From assembly GCA_029938595.1 (NCBI GenBank), contig JAOZUP010000053.1:1-14250 (forward strand): a stretch of 14,250 bases of DNA, in the 5' to 3' direction. This document shows, one piece after another, positions 12,944 to 14,250 of the stretch (position 1 is its first letter; each line of letters begins with the position of its first letter). The notes beneath the pieces are model-generated. The model searched no databases. It had not been told where the DNA came from and saw only the letters and a list, made by a program, of their open reading frames with translations. A program made the position numbers and the translations under genes. Origin of the DNA: Thermoanaerobaculales bacterium (lineage in GTDB: Bacteria > Acidobacteriota > Thermoanaerobaculia > Thermoanaerobaculales > Sulfomarinibacteraceae).

Positions 12944-14212
12944 ATGGTCAACGTGACATCTGAAATCGGCAGATTACGAAAAGTGCTGGTGCACGAGCCG
13001 GGACCCGAGGTGGATCGCATGGTGCCGCCGATGATGGAGGAGTTGCTCTTCGACGACATCCTCTTTGGCGATCGCGCGCGTGACGAGCACCGCCGCTTTC
13101 GGCGTTTGTTGCAGCTTCTGGGCATCGAGGTCGTGGAGGCTAACCAGCTTCTCGCCGAGGCCCTGGCCGGGAACGAGGCACGGGCGTGGCTGTGGGAGAT
13201 GCTCCGTCTCGAGGCACCCCAGGAGTTGCGCGGCGCGGCACCGGCGGCCACAGCCGAGGAGGCAGTGGCGACCGCGGTCGGCGGTCTGCTCGCGGCCGAC
13301 CCTCCGCACGGCATCGAGGTGGAGGATCTTTTTCGGCTCGCACCGCTGCCCAACTGGTGCTTTCAGCGCGACCCGCAGGTGATCCTGGGTGACGGGGTCA
13401 TTTTCTCGGCCATGGCCACCGCAGCCCGCTGGCGCGAGGGCGTGCTCACCCGCTGCACCTTTCAGTTCCACCCCGACCTCTCCGACACGCCAGTGATCCT
13501 CGACCCACTTCGTGAAGCCCAAAACCTCGGTCACCTCCTCGGTCCCCACCGGCCGTGTCTCGAGGGCGGCGATGTCCTCGTGATGTCATCCGAAGTGGTG
13601 GCGGTCGGAGTTTCAGAGCGCACCAACTCGGCCGCGGTGGAAATCTTGGCCGCCGCGCTGGCCGAACTCGAGGATGGGCCCCGCTGGCTCGAGGTCGTTC
13701 ACCTCCCCCACCGCCGCGCCTACATGCACCTCGACACGGTCTTCACCCCGCTCGATCACGACGCCGCACTGGTCTTCGAACCGGTGATCTGCGGCAGTGG
13801 GCCGCAGCTCGCCGAAACCTACGAAGTGGACCTTCACTCGTCCGACCTCGCACCGCACCACCGTGGATGTCTGCTGGAGGCGCTGGCCGCCCGTGGTCTC
13901 GACCTCGAACCCATTCCCTGTGGCGGCGTCGACCCAGTCACGCAACAGCGCGAGCAGTGGACAGACGGCGCCAACGCATTTGCGCTCGCGCCCGGGGTGA
14001 TCGTGCTCTATGACCGCAACCTTCGAACCGCCGACGAGCTCGCCGGCAAGGGTTTCCGCGTGGTGGCGGCCAAGGACGTGCTACTGGGGGCAGAGGAAGT
14101 CGACCTCACCCAAAACGAACGGGTCTGCCTGATGCTCGAAAGCTACGAGATGTCCCGCGCCCGCGGCGGCCCGCACTGCCTCACGCATCCCCTCGAGCGG
14201 GACGAGGTTTGA
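12944..14212 (+). CDS. arcA: Arginine deiminase
   Basis: This cytoplasmic guanidino-group hydrolase converts L-arginine to L-citrulline and ammonia. It is 422 aa, about the family length. The N-terminus SEIGRLRKVLVHEPGPE is typical. Catalytic positions line up by motif with Pseudomonas ADI: Asp143 (NWCFQRDP), Glu207 and Asp210 (LEGGDVLVM), His262 and Asp264 (MHLDTVFTP), Arg407 and the nucleophile Cys412 (MSRARGGPHCLTHPLER). The usual FTRD motif reads FQRD here. Residues about 90-120 form an Ala-rich stretch. Carbamate kinase and ornithine carbamoyltransferase, the usual partners, are not on the left; the right side is cut by the window end. Regulation is unknown, but a long hairpin lies just upstream and a heptad-repeat element directly downstream. 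Confidence 0.94.
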   Translation: MVNVTSEIGRLRKVLVHEPGPEVDRMVPPMMEELLFDDILFGDRARDEHRRFRRLLQLLGIEVVEANQLLAEALAGNEARAWLWEMLRLEAPQELRGAAPAATAEEAVATAVGGLLAADPPHGIEVEDLFRLAPLPNWCFQRDPQVILGDGVIFSAMATAARWREGVLTRCTFQFHPDLSDTPVILDPLREAQNLGHLLGPHRPCLEGGDVLVMSSEVVAVGVSERTNSAAVEILAAALAELEDGPRWLEVVHLPHRRAYMHLDTVFTPLDHDAALVFEPVICGSGPQLAETYEVDLHSSDLAPHHRGCLLEALAARGLDLEPIPCGGVDPVTQQREQWTDGANAFALAPGVIVLYDRNLRTADELAGKGFRVVAAKDVLLGAEEVDLTQNERVCLMLESYEMSRARGGPHCLTHPLERDEV

Positions 14213-14216
14213 TCAG

Positions 14217-14250
14217 AATTTTGAGTTCTCAGTTGAGTTTTGAGTTTCCA
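14217..14250. repeat. Heptad-armed element 3, left arm only (cut by the window end)
   Basis: Starting 4 nt after the arcA stop, the sequence reads TTTTGAG, TTCTCAG, TTGAG, TTTTGAG, then TTTCCA. It aligns almost base for base with the purB-side arm of element 2 read in the direction of transcription (TTTTGAG, TTCTTAG, TTATGAG, TTTTGAG, TTATCC). The C-rich/G-rich core and complementary arm would lie beyond the window. Confidence 0.75.

Overview
GC-rich bacterial DNA. An RlpA-type septal lipoprotein, periplasmic binding domains and exported enzymes with Sec-type leaders point to a Gram-negative cell. No rRNA or phylogenetic marker is present, so the phylum stays open. The heptad-repeat intergenic hairpins and the animal-type adenylosuccinate lyase are compatible with an Acidobacteriota-like lineage, but this is a weak impression. 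There are ten coding regions, the first cut by the left edge. No tRNA, rRNA, CRISPR array, transposase or phage gene was seen, and no gap between genes exceeds about 150 bases.

Left part, + strand (2-4410): a probable catabolic operon. It has a TRAP transporter (dctP fragment, dctQ, dctM), a beta-hydroxyacid dehydrogenase of the HIBADH/GarR/LtnD superfamily, and a TIM-barrel sugar isomerase/epimerase. A strong intrinsic terminator closes it at 4472-4500. The set fits uptake of a small sugar acid followed by oxidation and isomerisation. After the terminator comes a YihX-like HAD phosphatase (4520-5131), whose stop codon abuts the stop codon of the convergent ABC ATPase gene.

Centre, - strand (10445 down to 5132): three genes joined by 4-nt GTGA stop/start overlaps. 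They are an exported phosphodiesterase/nucleotide-pyrophosphatase-like enzyme, a single polypeptide carrying an RbsC-type permease plus an RbsB-type sugar-binding domain, and an RbsA-type double ATPase. This is the most unusual unit in the window: a compact two-protein ABC importer translationally tied to an exported AP-superfamily hydrolase. It suggests hydrolysis outside the cytoplasm followed by uptake of the released sugar-like moiety.

Right part: purB and rlpA (- strand), then a divergent arginine deiminase (+ strand, 12944-14212). Three intergenic sites directly after stop codons (after rlpA, purB and arcA) carry related elements. Their arms are made of 7-bp tandem units, and in the two complete copies they enclose a C-rich/G-rich inner helix that shares the same CCACCC/GGGTGG pairing. 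One of these elements also supplies the apparent start codon and N-terminal residues of rlpA. A separate 48-nt near-perfect hairpin lies between purB and the deiminase gene.
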